64,000 nt of DNA from Heracleum sosnowskyi (Eukaryota > Streptophyta > Magnoliopsida > Apiales > Apiaceae), in assembly GCA_030848705.1 (NCBI GenBank), contig CM061241.1:82655178-82719177 (forward strand), in the 5' to 3' direction. Shown here one piece after another: positions 54,112 through 63,686 of this stretch. A program made the position numbers and the translations under genes. The notes below the pieces were generated by a model. It made no database searches. It had not been told where the DNA came from and saw nothing but the letters and a program-made list of their open reading frames with translations. Every line of letters begins with the position of its first letter. The first letter of the stretch is position 1.

Positions 54112-57100
54112 TTTGGGTTTATTGTGTGCAGGGAGACAAAAGGAATCTTTGGTACTTGGATAGTGGTTGTTCAAGACACATGACTGGTGATTCTACCCTG
54201 CTCACAGAGTTTCAGGAAAGAGCTGGCCCTTGTATTGCTTTTGGAGATGACAGCAAAGGCTACACAAAGGGATATGGCTTGATTTCAAAAGAGAATGTCA
54301 TCATAGATGAGGTTGCATTGGTGGATGGTCTTAAGCACAACTTGCTTAGTATCAGCCAACTTTGTGACAAAGGATTTTTAGTTATTTTTTCAAAAGAAGC
54401 CTGTGTTGTTTCTAAAGGAGGAAACAACAATGTGGTAATGACTGGATTCAGAAGAGGGAATGTGTACATTGCTGACTTTAGTAGCACAAGTTCAGAAACC
54501 ATCACCTGTCTTTTCAGCAAGGCAAGCAAAGATGAAAGTTGGTTATGGCACAAGAAATTATCCCATCTGAATTTCAAAGTTATGAATGATTTGGTGAGAA
54601 AGGATCTTGCTAGAGGAATTCCACAAGTGGAATTTTCCAAGGATGGTTTGTGTGATGCCTGTCAAAAAGGGAAACAGAAGAAGGCATCATTCAAAAGCAA
54701 GACAGAGTCATCAATTGTCCAGCAGCTTGAATTACTTCATATGGACCTATTTGGCCCTGTAAATGTTATGTCCATCTCAAAGAAGAAATACTGTCTTGTG
54801 ATTGTTGATGATTTTTCTAGATTTACATGGACTTTCTTTTTGCACTCTAAAGATGAGGCAAGTGAAATCATTATCAATCACATCAAGATGGTAAGCAATC
54901 ATCCTGATTTCAAAGTAAGAAGGATTAGGAGTGACAATGGGACAGAATTCAAGAATTCAAGCATGAAGGTGTTCTGTGAAGAAAATGGTATTTTGCATGA
55001 GTTTTCAGCAGCAAGAACACCACAGCAAAATGGTGTAGTTGAAAGGAAAAATAGAACACTTATTGAAGCTGCAAGGACAATGCTAGATGAATCAAAGTTA
55101 CCTACATATTTTTGGGCTGAGGCAGTTAACACAGCTTGCTTTACTCAAAATATTTCTTTGATTAATCAGGCCAAGGGAATGACCCCTTATCATCTACTCA
55201 AAAGAAAGAAGCCACTATTAGATTTTCTTCATGTCTTTGGATGCAAGTGCTTTGTTCTGAGAAATCAAGCTGAGCATTTGGGGAAATTTGAAGCAAAGGC
55301 AGATGAAGCAATATTTGTGGGATATGCAGCAGGGAAAGCTTACAGAGTCTATAATCTCAGAATCAACATTGTTATGGAATCTGTACATGTTGTTTTTGAT
55401 GATCTCAAAATACAAGGTCTCTGTGATGAAGGTTTCCATGAAAGTCTCTCTTTTGAGAATGAGGAAGGAGAACAAGTGAATCATGATAAGGCTACTGAGA
55501 AACAGCCTAAAGTTGTTGTATCTAGCACAGATGAAAGCAGCAGTGAAGATGAAATTGCTGCATTAAGGTTAAAAAGGATAGCAGCTAGCAGACCAAATGG
55601 TCATTTTGTTGACAGTCATGATGGTGGATTCGTTGACAGTCAGAATGAGCGTTTCGTTGACAGCCAAAACGGTCATACCGTTGATAGTCATAGGAATGCT
55701 TCTAGAAGTGATCAGTTAGGGACAACAAACTCAGGGGGAGTTTCTCAAGGACAAATATCCAATCAATGCAATCATGATCATGAAGCTACGTCTTCAAGAG
55801 CAAATCTACCTCCCTCAAGGAAATGGACTAAAGATCATCCCTTTGAACTTATTATAGGGGATGTTTCTTCAAAAGTCCAAACTAGAAGAGCAACTCAAGA
55901 AGAATGTCTATATAGTAGCTTTCTGTCTCAAGATGAACCAAAGAAAGTTGAGGATGCACTTCTAGATCCAGATTGGGTTTTAGCTATGCAAGAAGAGCTA
56001 AACCAATTTGAGAGAAACAATGTTTGGAAGCTGGTGCCCAGGCCTAATGACAGGAGTGTTATAGGCACAAAGTGGGTGTTCAGAAACAAGATGGATGAAA
56101 ATGGCATAGTCACAAGGAACAAAGCTAGACTGGTTGCAAAAGGCTACTCACAGGAAGAGGGAATTGATTTTGATGAAACCTTTGCTCCTGTTGCAAGACT
56201 AGAAGCAATAAGGATTTTCCTAGCCTATGCAGCCCATGCCAATTTCAAAGTCTATCAAATGGATGTGAAGAGTGCTTTTCTGAATGGGGAATTGGAAGAG
56301 GAGGTGTATGTAAGTCAACCTCCTGGTTTTGAAGATGATGATTTTCCAGACTATGTGTACTTCCTTCTCAAAGCACTCTATGGTTTGAAACAAGCACCTA
56401 GAGCCTGGTATGACACTCTCTCACAGTTCCTCCTTGAGAATCATTTCACTAGAGGTACTGTAGACAAAACTCTTTTTCACAGGGTTGTAAATGGCTCTAC
56501 TTTACTTGTTCAAATTTATGTAGATGATATAATCTTTGGGTCTACAGATGTGAAACTTTGTCAAAAGTTTGCCAAGCTTATGCAAAGTAAATATGAAATG
56601 AGCATGATGGGAGAATTAACTTACTTTCTTGGTCTTCAAGTAAAGCAAGTTAATGAAGGCATTTTCATTAGTCAAACAAAATACATTCATGATTTATTAA
56701 AGAAATTTAACCTAATGGAATGCACTACTGCCAAAACTCCCATGCCTACTGCCACCAAACTTGAATTGAATACTAAGGAAAAATCTGTGGACATTTCAAG
56801 TTACAGAGGCATGGTAGGCTCACTTTTATATTTAACAGCTAGTAGACCTGATATTATGTTTGCTACATGTCTATGTGCTAGATTTCAGGCTGATCCTAGA
56901 GAATCCCATTTAGTTGCTATTAAAAGAATTTTCAGATATCTCAAAGGAACACCAAACCTTGGCATTTGGTATCCTAGAGAATCTGGTTTTGAACTAATTG
57001 GTTATTCAGATGCAGATTTTGCAGGATGTAAAATTGACAGGAAAAGTACAACTGGAACCTGTCAATTCCTAGGAAACAAGCTTGTGTCATGGTTCAGCAA

Positions 57101-57461
57101 GAAACAAAACTCAGTTTCTACCTCCACAGCTGAGGCTGAGTATATTGCAGCTGGAAGTTGTTGTGCACAGATTTTATGGATGAAAAATCAACTTCTTGAT
57201 TATGGATTAAGAGTTGAGAAAATTCCTATTTTCTGTGACAACACTAGTGCCATTGCCATTACTAAAAATCCAGTGCAGCATTCAAGGACCAAGCACATTG
57301 ACATCAAGTACCATTTCATTAGAGAACATGTTATGAATGGTACTGTGGAGTTACATTTTGTTCCAAGTGAACAACAACTTGCAGACATCTTTACCAAGCC
57401 ACTTGATGAATCAACATTCTCAAGATTAGTAAGTGAGCTAGGTATGCTAAATTTCTCTTAA
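54090..57461 (+). CDS. pol: Sirevirus Pol polyprotein (PR-IN-RT-RH), 1123 aa
   Basis: It overlaps the gag end in the -1 frame; no ATG starts it, so the listed start is only where the open frame can be read. Protease YLDSGCSRHMTGD has its catalytic Asp at about 24. The integrase HHCC finger (HKKLSHLNF, CDACQKGK) is at 154-205 and the DDE core has HMDLFGPV, RSDNGTEF and QQNGVVERKNRTL. RT has DVKSAFLNG and YVDDIIFGST (about 809); RNase H has YSDADFAGCKIDRKSTTG, TAEAEYIAAG and the terminal SRTKHIDIKYHFIREH. All expected catalytic residues are present. The spacer between IN and RT contains four signature words (55604-55687), read as FVDSHDGG, FVDSQNER, FVDSQNGH and TVDSH. Pol yields the enzymes that copy and integrate the element. 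Confidence 0.95.
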   Translation: MGTKINLIWVYCVQGDKRNLWYLDSGCSRHMTGDSTLLTEFQERAGPCIAFGDDSKGYTKGYGLISKENVIIDEVALVDGLKHNLLSISQLCDKGFLVIFSKEACVVSKGGNNNVVMTGFRRGNVYIADFSSTSSETITCLFSKASKDESWLWHKKLSHLNFKVMNDLVRKDLARGIPQVEFSKDGLCDACQKGKQKKASFKSKTESSIVQQLELLHMDLFGPVNVMSISKKKYCLVIVDDFSRFTWTFFLHSKDEASEIIINHIKMVSNHPDFKVRRIRSDNGTEFKNSSMKVFCEENGILHEFSAARTPQQNGVVERKNRTLIEAARTMLDESKLPTYFWAEAVNTACFTQNISLINQAKGMTPYHLLKRKKPLLDFLHVFGCKCFVLRNQAEHLGKFEAKADEAIFVGYAAGKAYRVYNLRINIVMESVHVVFDDLKIQGLCDEGFHESLSFENEEGEQVNHDKATEKQPKVVVSSTDESSSEDEIAALRLKRIAASRPNGHFVDSHDGGFVDSQNERFVDSQNGHTVDSHRNASRSDQLGTTNSGGVSQGQISNQCNHDHEATSSRANLPPSRKWTKDHPFELIIGDVSSKVQTRRATQEECLYSSFLSQDEPKKVEDALLDPDWVLAMQEELNQFERNNVWKLVPRPNDRSVIGTKWVFRNKMDENGIVTRNKARLVAKGYSQEEGIDFDETFAPVARLEAIRIFLAYAAHANFKVYQMDVKSAFLNGELEEEVYVSQPPGFEDDDFPDYVYFLLKALYGLKQAPRAWYDTLSQFLLENHFTRGTVDKTLFHRVVNGSTLLVQIYVDDIIFGSTDVKLCQKFAKLMQSKYEMSMMGELTYFLGLQVKQVNEGIFISQTKYIHDLLKKFNLMECTTAKTPMPTATKLELNTKEKSVDISSYRGMVGSLLYLTASRPDIMFATCLCARFQADPRESHLVAIKRIFRYLKGTPNLGIWYPRESGFELIGYSDADFAGCKIDRKSTTGTCQFLGNKLVSWFSKKQNSVSTSTAEAEYIAAGSCCAQILWMKNQLLDYGLRVEKIPIFCDNTSAIAITKNPVQHSRTKHIDIKYHFIREHVMNGTVELHFVPSEQQLADIFTKPLDESTFSRLVSELGMLNFS

Positions 57462-58002
57462 TTATTTTTGAGATATTTGCAAGTTAAAATGCAGCCAGAA
57501 ACTTGCTATGTTTTTCTGTGAATTAATTTTCTTAGGAAAAAGTGAAATTTTGTCTAAGTCAAAATTACTATGTCAACGAAACGAACCATTTCGTTGACAG
57601 TCTTAGCAGTTTTCTGGGTGTTTCGTTGATAGCTCTTTTATATCAACGAAACGCAGCTTTATCAACGAAATAAGACGGGACTTTAACCGCCCAATCCTGA
57701 TTCGTCGATTTAGCGCTTTTAATCTGAACCGTTGTAATTTGACACGTCTTTTACCACGATCTATGCATACACCCCTGTAAGTATAAATCATGGTAATACT
57801 TTAAAAGTAACGGTTATATTTTTAAGCCAATCCAGTAATTTACATTTATTATTGGATTCATTTTCTGAGAATTTTTGGGGGAGTATTTAAGAAATTTTAT
57901 TTTCATTATTTCTTTTTACCTGTTCTCAAAAATTCCAAAGGCTTTTTTCTCTCTTCTTCTCTCTAACAAGCAATTCAGTTCGAAGCTTTCCTTTAATCAA
58001 CA
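57462..58002 (+). promoter_or_regulatory. pol-ORF3 spacer with signature words and TATA box
   Basis: TCAACGAAACG/TTTCGTTGACA words at 57571-57671 include a perfect 11-bp hairpin stem (57571-57581 with 57589-57599). A TATA-like TATAAAT at 57782 lies 221 nt before the ORF3 ATG, the same distance as in element A. A polypurine-like TTTTTGGGGGAG is at 57873-57884. I infer an internal promoter for ORF3. Confidence 0.55.
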
Positions 58003-61000
58003 ATGGCACCTATAGTCAAGCTTATGTCTGCTGGAGGGTTCATCTATGAGAAGAACAACTCCATCCCTTTTGTTGTCAAGGAAAACCCGAACAACCTGTT
58101 CTTCAAAATGATGGATTTCATGAAGAATTGCAAGTTGAGCTATGCAATGTTTCACTCTACACCACTCTACAATGAGATAATCGAGGAAATTTGGACCTCA
58201 TGTGAGTATAGTGGAACAAACTGCACACTACAATTCACTCTTCAAGGTAATGAGTACATAGTTAATTCTGATGTTTTGCAAGCATGTTTACATATTCCTG
58301 ATAATAACTGTGATGCTTTGCCTACTAACACTGAAATAACTACCATGCTAAATTCTATAAACTACTCTTTGCCTACTGATAATCTGGGAAGAATAATTAG
58401 GAGAGGTTTGGTTAGGGAATACAGTTATTTAGCTGATGCATTCATTAAGGTCTTTTCTGGAAAGATTAGTAATTTTGATGCATTAACTAACTCTATGTTA
58501 ATTCTCCTAACCATGCTTCTAAATGATAGATATCACAACTTTAGCACCCAACTTATGTATGAAATTGGTGCTAAGTTGGGTGACAAAGCAAATAGGAAGA
58601 AAAATATCTATTATGCTAGGTTTCTGATGATGTTGGCTAACCATGTTAGTCCAGCACCATTAGTTATCTCTAACCCTAATGCCAGGTTTGAGTGCTTTGT
58701 GCAAGAAAAGAGAGTATTGACAGACATACTGAGGCTGAACCACAATGGTGATGTTCCAGTGGTGTATCTGCCAATCATTGAGGTAACTACTACTATCCCT
58801 GTTAGTGTAGCTAACACCTCTACTGTTTTACCTTCCAATGTTGCTATGGAGTCTGTAGCTGTGACCCAACAGGCTCCTGCCCTAGCAACAAAACCAAAAT
58901 CAAAGAAATCCTCCAAGCCAACCTCAGGTGCTTCTCAAAAGGCACCTGTTGTAAAAACTACCACACAACCTAAGGGGAGTGAGTCTGGAGTTGTGAGAGG
59001 TGAGGGAAGGGGTGAACATCAAAGAAACCCCAAGGATAAGGAAGGACAGGTTAGTGTGTACCAGCCAAGCCCCATTGTGTCTTCCCAACAAGGCACAATG
59101 AGTAACATGGATTTAAACACAAGTCTAATTGCATCCTCCCAAAAGGATGTGATTATTGAAACAAGCTCTCCTCCTAGAGCACAGTCCAAAAGGGTAAGGG
59201 ACACTTCAAGCCCACAGTCTACATTTTCCCAATACCAAAGGAGAGTGAAGCAAAAGTCCAAGGGTACACAGGGTGCACACACACTGGAAGCAACACTTCC
59301 AGTTTCTCAAATTCAGTTTGATGTAACCCCTATCATTTCTCTGGGGTTACAGTCCCATTCTCTAAACATCAATCTTGAATTATCTCCATCAAATTCACCA
59401 ACTCAATCTTTAGATGTGGACATGATCCATACATCTATTCCTGATTCTCCAACTCTAATCTTGGAGAAGCCCCACTCTGAAGCTGGTGGCCATCACTTGT
59501 TAAGTGATTTGTTGGGCCATCAACCAATTTTTCCTGAAGTTGCAAGGGGATCTGTGGACCAATCTTTAAAATCAATCACCACAGACTCTACTGTAATTTC
59601 TCATTCTCAAAGTGCTTTCTTGACTTCATCAACGAAACAGTCTATTTCGTTGACAAGTGTTTCTCCATCAACGGTATCCATACCGTTGACAGTTCAAACT
59701 ACCATTCCGTTGATAGTTCACTCTGCACCTTTAATTGAAAATCAAGTTGTTCCCACAACTAGTGCAGATGATCTAGTGGTAGTTGAGACACTTCTAGGAC
59801 TGAGAGGGAGTGAAACTGAGAGGCTGGCTTGCAGCCAGGCAAAAGGAGAGAATGTGAGTGAGAGGCTGGCTATTTCTTCCAGCCAGGCAAAAGGAGAGAT
59901 TGAGAGTTCCACCTTAGAAGGTGAAGGTGAGGGTGTGAGAGGTGTGAGCCATGGGGAGCCCATGATGCAAGAACAGAGTGGAGAGAGAGAAGGGACTACA
60001 GGAGTAATAAGGATGGAAGCAGTCATTGCTAGTGAGTTAATGGAGGTCAGTGAGGGAGAAAGGGAACTTACTTTCCAAGAGGTTTATCAACAAACTCTGG
60101 ATAGTATTTCCCTGGATCCTGAGACCTTTACTCATCCTGTGTCAGCCTATCAAGTTTTGGCTCAACAGGGCAATGTGGAGGCAGAGAGGTCACTACAACT
60201 AATTCACACAACTGCATCAATGCAAAGAGCAAAGGATGCCTTGACCAATCTACCTCCAGGGGCTGAAGCAAGTGGAGAATTTGATTTTTCTGATAATGAG
60301 GATAGCTTTGGTGACATTCTACAGGTGGCCACTACTGCACAGACTGGGACTTCTGTGGTGCCTCCTACACCAAACTGGCTTTCTCAAGATATGCATGGTA
60401 GATGCAATTTGGATGCTGCCATCACAAGGCAGTACAATGAAGCATATCTAGCTCATGAGTCTGCAGGAGCAAGGGACAAGAAATTCTACAAAGCCATCAT
60501 GGATTCTCTGGAAATTCAAAGGCTACAAATGTTGCAGACAAGGATTGAGGCTACAGAAATCAAGGACTCAATTAGCAACCTTAGGGCTGCTACTGACAGG
60601 AGGCTAGATGAAAAGCTTCCTCTTCACACTGTCTCCAGGATGACAAGGTTTTTCACCAAGGAACCTGAAGTGTCTTCATCTTTGAAAACTCTTTCCTCTA
60701 GAGTGGACAAAGTTGAGGCTACACTTAGTCACATGCAAAAGGAGCAGGAGAAGCAAACTCAGCTACTCACCCAGCTTCTGGCAGCTCAAGGGCTCCCTAT
60801 CATCTCACTTGATGCTAACAAAAAGGGGGAGAAATCTAAGGAGCTAGACATTAATATTACAAAGGTTATGGTCCCAGCCATCTCCTTACCAGACGAGCCA
60901 TTAGCAATGGGGGAGTTTCCAAAGAAGAAAAAGGACAGTATTGACCTGATCCAGGAAGCCTCTTTGAGGATGAAACTTGCAGAACAAATCAAGGATCACT

Positions 61001-62469
61001 GGTCAAATATTGAAGCAAAGGTCAAGAAGCTAGCTGACACTAAAAAGGTATCATCTGTACAAGCTACTTCAATACCACCATCAACAAATGAAATGGTGAC
61101 AGTGCAAGTGGAGCCACAATTCAGGAGTTCCTATGTCATGGAACCCCTTCAGCATGGAGTCCTTCAAGATTCAAGGAATGAGAAAGGACAAGCTTCATGT
61201 TTGAGGAATGTGGATGCAAGAGGGATATCTCCAGTATCTCCCATAAAACCCAAAGGCAAGAACATAGAAAGGATAGCTTATCCTCCACCAAAGCCAGATG
61301 AGTTCAAAGTCTTAGGGAAGCTGATCAAGGAGAGCAAAGAAAGCAATCATCCAAGCATAAGGAACAAGAGGGCACTCATCTACAGGGATAGCAAGGAAAT
61401 CTACATTTGGGTTGGTCACCCAAATTTTGCTAAGGCCAAAGCTGAAGAAAGTGAAAGGGCAGCAATGCAAGCTCTTGCAGTTGCTCAATCACTTGAAGAT
61501 GAAGAAGCCCTACAGGAAGAAAAGGCCAAGGATAAAGCTAAGGAAGCTGGAAAGAAGAAGAGAACAAGTCAGCCAAAGGCTAGAGCTAAGAGGAATCTGA
61601 ACTTTGATGAAGATGATTCTCAAGAAACTGCTCAAGACTCTTCCACAACAAGTGCACATCAAATTCCTGGTGATCTACCTATTGAGGGAAAGTTGGCTTG
61701 TGATCCTGCACATCCTGTCAATTTTCATGATCAACCAATCATGCCAAAAGAGGAACCTTTTGAATTTGATGAAGCCTACTTTCCAAAGTTCCTGTTAGAG
61801 AAGGACCAACCAATGAAGACAAAGAAGAGGTCTGTCAAAGCAAAGCCTGTTCTTGTGAGAAAGCCACAATCTCAAAAACCCCCTGCAAACCCAGAGGACT
61901 GCATGTACATTGCTGACATCAGGGAAGAATCCAGTCTACATCTTGACTTAGACAACCTGGTGGAAGTAAGGGGAATTGCAGCTTCTCAAAAGTTGCCTGA
62001 AAGACTAGTGTTCATATTCAAGGGAGGTAGAGAACAAGTGTGGCCTCTCTACAGAATTTTAGGAGAAGACTATCAAACACTACTCTCAGTGTTTAGATGC
62101 TTGAAAAAGGACTTTGGTTTCACCAAAACAGCCAAGTCTGAGGTGGTCTCCAAAATCTGTCAGATAAAGGCTAGCTGGAACAAGCCTGAGGCTCTTCCCA
62201 GGATACTTAGAGTTCCCTCAACAGGAAAGAAAATCCATCTTCAACCTTATTGGATGATGGAGTTTAAGGACAAGGACAATTGCAGAAGATTCTTCAGAAT
62301 GGAAGACCAGCTGGAGAAGGCATCTAATCAAACTCTAAAGCTGATGCAATCCAAGCTTGGTGATCAAGATGAAGAGGAGAAAATCTTCTACAGAAGGCTA
62401 CAGGTCCAGATTGAGGAAAACAACTCCAAGAGAGGGAAGAAGACTATGCCACAAAGAAGTCACAGATGA
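58003..62469 (+). CDS. Sirevirus third ORF (ORF3, 'env-like'), 1488 aa
   Basis: ATG in plant consensus context (ACAATGGC); uninterrupted to TGA at 62467. Residues 1-225 form the same N-terminal domain as element A's ORF3 (FHSTPLYNEIIEEIWTSCEY and later NIYYARFLMMLANHVSP). A long Ser/Thr/Pro-rich region follows, with an internal duplication (two ERLA...SSQAKGE-type units at about 606-630) and signature words (59629-59716). After about residue 740 it is helical and charged, with coiled coil (about 895-930), a Lys/Glu region near 1150-1190, and a folded-looking C-terminal part (PERLVFIFKGGREQVWPLYR, PYWMMEFKDKDNCRRFFRME). No signal peptide, no transmembrane segment and no furin-like site are visible, so it is unlikely to be an envelope glycoprotein. 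Function unknown. Confidence 0.85.
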   Translation: MAPIVKLMSAGGFIYEKNNSIPFVVKENPNNLFFKMMDFMKNCKLSYAMFHSTPLYNEIIEEIWTSCEYSGTNCTLQFTLQGNEYIVNSDVLQACLHIPDNNCDALPTNTEITTMLNSINYSLPTDNLGRIIRRGLVREYSYLADAFIKVFSGKISNFDALTNSMLILLTMLLNDRYHNFSTQLMYEIGAKLGDKANRKKNIYYARFLMMLANHVSPAPLVISNPNARFECFVQEKRVLTDILRLNHNGDVPVVYLPIIEVTTTIPVSVANTSTVLPSNVAMESVAVTQQAPALATKPKSKKSSKPTSGASQKAPVVKTTTQPKGSESGVVRGEGRGEHQRNPKDKEGQVSVYQPSPIVSSQQGTMSNMDLNTSLIASSQKDVIIETSSPPRAQSKRVRDTSSPQSTFSQYQRRVKQKSKGTQGAHTLEATLPVSQIQFDVTPIISLGLQSHSLNINLELSPSNSPTQSLDVDMIHTSIPDSPTLILEKPHSEAGGHHLLSDLLGHQPIFPEVARGSVDQSLKSITTDSTVISHSQSAFLTSSTKQSISLTSVSPSTVSIPLTVQTTIPLIVHSAPLIENQVVPTTSADDLVVVETLLGLRGSETERLACSQAKGENVSERLAISSSQAKGEIESSTLEGEGEGVRGVSHGEPMMQEQSGEREGTTGVIRMEAVIASELMEVSEGERELTFQEVYQQTLDSISLDPETFTHPVSAYQVLAQQGNVEAERSLQLIHTTASMQRAKDALTNLPPGAEASGEFDFSDNEDSFGDILQVATTAQTGTSVVPPTPNWLSQDMHGRCNLDAAITRQYNEAYLAHESAGARDKKFYKAIMDSLEIQRLQMLQTRIEATEIKDSISNLRAATDRRLDEKLPLHTVSRMTRFFTKEPEVSSSLKTLSSRVDKVEATLSHMQKEQEKQTQLLTQLLAAQGLPIISLDANKKGEKSKELDINITKVMVPAISLPDEPLAMGEFPKKKKDSIDLIQEASLRMKLAEQIKDHWSNIEAKVKKLADTKKVSSVQATSIPPSTNEMVTVQVEPQFRSSYVMEPLQHGVLQDSRNEKGQASCLRNVDARGISPVSPIKPKGKNIERIAYPPPKPDEFKVLGKLIKESKESNHPSIRNKRALIYRDSKEIYIWVGHPNFAKAKAEESERAAMQALAVAQSLEDEEALQEEKAKDKAKEAGKKKRTSQPKARAKRNLNFDEDDSQETAQDSSTTSAHQIPGDLPIEGKLACDPAHPVNFHDQPIMPKEEPFEFDEAYFPKFLLEKDQPMKTKKRSVKAKPVLVRKPQSQKPPANPEDCMYIADIREESSLHLDLDNLVEVRGIAASQKLPERLVFIFKGGREQVWPLYRILGEDYQTLLSVFRCLKKDFGFTKTAKSEVVSKICQIKASWNKPEALPRILRVPSTGKKIHLQPYWMMEFKDKDNCRRFFRMEDQLEKASNQTLKLMQSKLGDQDEEEKIFYRRLQVQIEENNSKRGKKTMPQRSHR

Positions 62470-62655
62470 AACATTTGCTCAGACTAGAGGAGCACTTGTG
62501 GGCATTAGTCTTGTAAGTCTTGTATTTTGTCTATAAAGTTTTGAAGCTTAATACATTTTCTACTTTTGTAATTTATGATGTATCTGAGTGTTTTTGTTAT
62601 CATCAAGTCTCTTGATTTATGGCTGTTATTCTATCAGTCATAAATTGGGGGAGAT
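62470..62655 (+). other. 3' untranslated region and polypurine tract of the young Sirevirus
   Basis: Non-coding, ending AAATTGGGGGAGAT (62642-62655) directly before the LTR. Confidence 0.85.
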
Positions 62656-63674
62656 TGTTAGGAATATGTTGTTCTTGATGATAAACATAAAACACTTAGT
62701 AGAATTTGTGTAAAGTCATTTTTGTAACTGTCAACGAAATGGCATGCTTTGCAGCATTCCGTTGACAGGAAGCTCATCAACGAAATGAGTGTTGTAGCAA
62801 TTGCATTGTACAATACTTCTCAGTATGATAGGCATTCTGTTATATGTTTTAGATAGGTTTTCTAAGTCATGTTGACTAAGTACTAGATAGGCAAAATAGG
62901 TTGGTTAATTGTAAATATGTTATGCCTTGTAATTTTGACTAAGTGAAGACATGTCAACGGTATGAAGATTACTCTGTCAACGGTATGGAGTTTACCCGTC
63001 AACGAAACGAGGGAAACACCATCAACGGAATGAAGAATGAAGCTATCAACGAAACACATCTCCTTGCTATCAACGAATCAATGTTGCTTTTTGAACAGTT
63101 GACAAAGTGATAGTGACAGTTTACTGAACAGATCTAAAAGGAGATATGGAAGTGTACTTTGCATTGGAAGCCATCAAAGTGGATACTGGAAATAAGGAAA
63201 CATTCCAATTTCCAATAAGGCTCTTGGAAATGATTATAATGAACATGAAGACAAAAGCAAAGATCTCCAAGGACCATTGGACAAAAGGAATGAAAAGCAA
63301 GCTACTGATGGTTACTACTATTATTCTTTAGTTTAACCAAACGTAGAATTGTAAACTTGGGATTATATAACCAAGTGTAGCAGTTACTTTAGAAACAAGA
63401 GAAGAAACACAAATAGATTGTATTAGCTATTTTTGAGAGCAATTCTTCTCTACAACCTTGTAACTGAGCAGCTGTGTACTTCTGTATCACAGATTATTTC
63501 CGCAATAAAAACACTTCAGTTGGATCATCAAACAATCCAACTGAATTATTTATATCTTGTGTTTTTATTTATTCAGTTCAGTTTTATTTTATAAAGTGTT
63601 TAGTTTCAAGAAAATATCAAGAATTGTATTCAACCCCCCCTTCTACAATTCTGTTAGGTCATTTGGGAATAACA
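62656..63674 (+). repeat. 3' LTR of the young Sirevirus
   Basis: 1019 bp, apparently identical to the 5' LTR; followed by TSD GCCTT, then the rest of the Mutator TSD (63678-63686). Confidence 0.95.
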
Positions 63675-63686
63675 GCCTTATAAATG

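Larger units (their letters stand above)
50557..63674 (+). mobile_element. Full-length young Sirevirus (Ty1/copia), 13.1 kb
   Basis: TSD GCCTT (50552-50556 and 63675-63679) encloses LTRs of exactly 1019 bp each (50557-51575 and 62656-63674), in which I find no difference by eye. A tRNA-Met type PBS follows the first LTR and AAATTGGGGGAGAT precedes the second. gag, pol and ORF3 are all open. The structure looks complete, and the insertion must be very recent; the element may still be active. It sits within 2 bp of the right end of the Mutator-like element. Confidence 0.97.

Noticed and set aside
58003..62469. Calling ORF3 an envelope glycoprotein
   Set aside because: No signal peptide, transmembrane helix or cleavage site visible; only the position matches an env gene.
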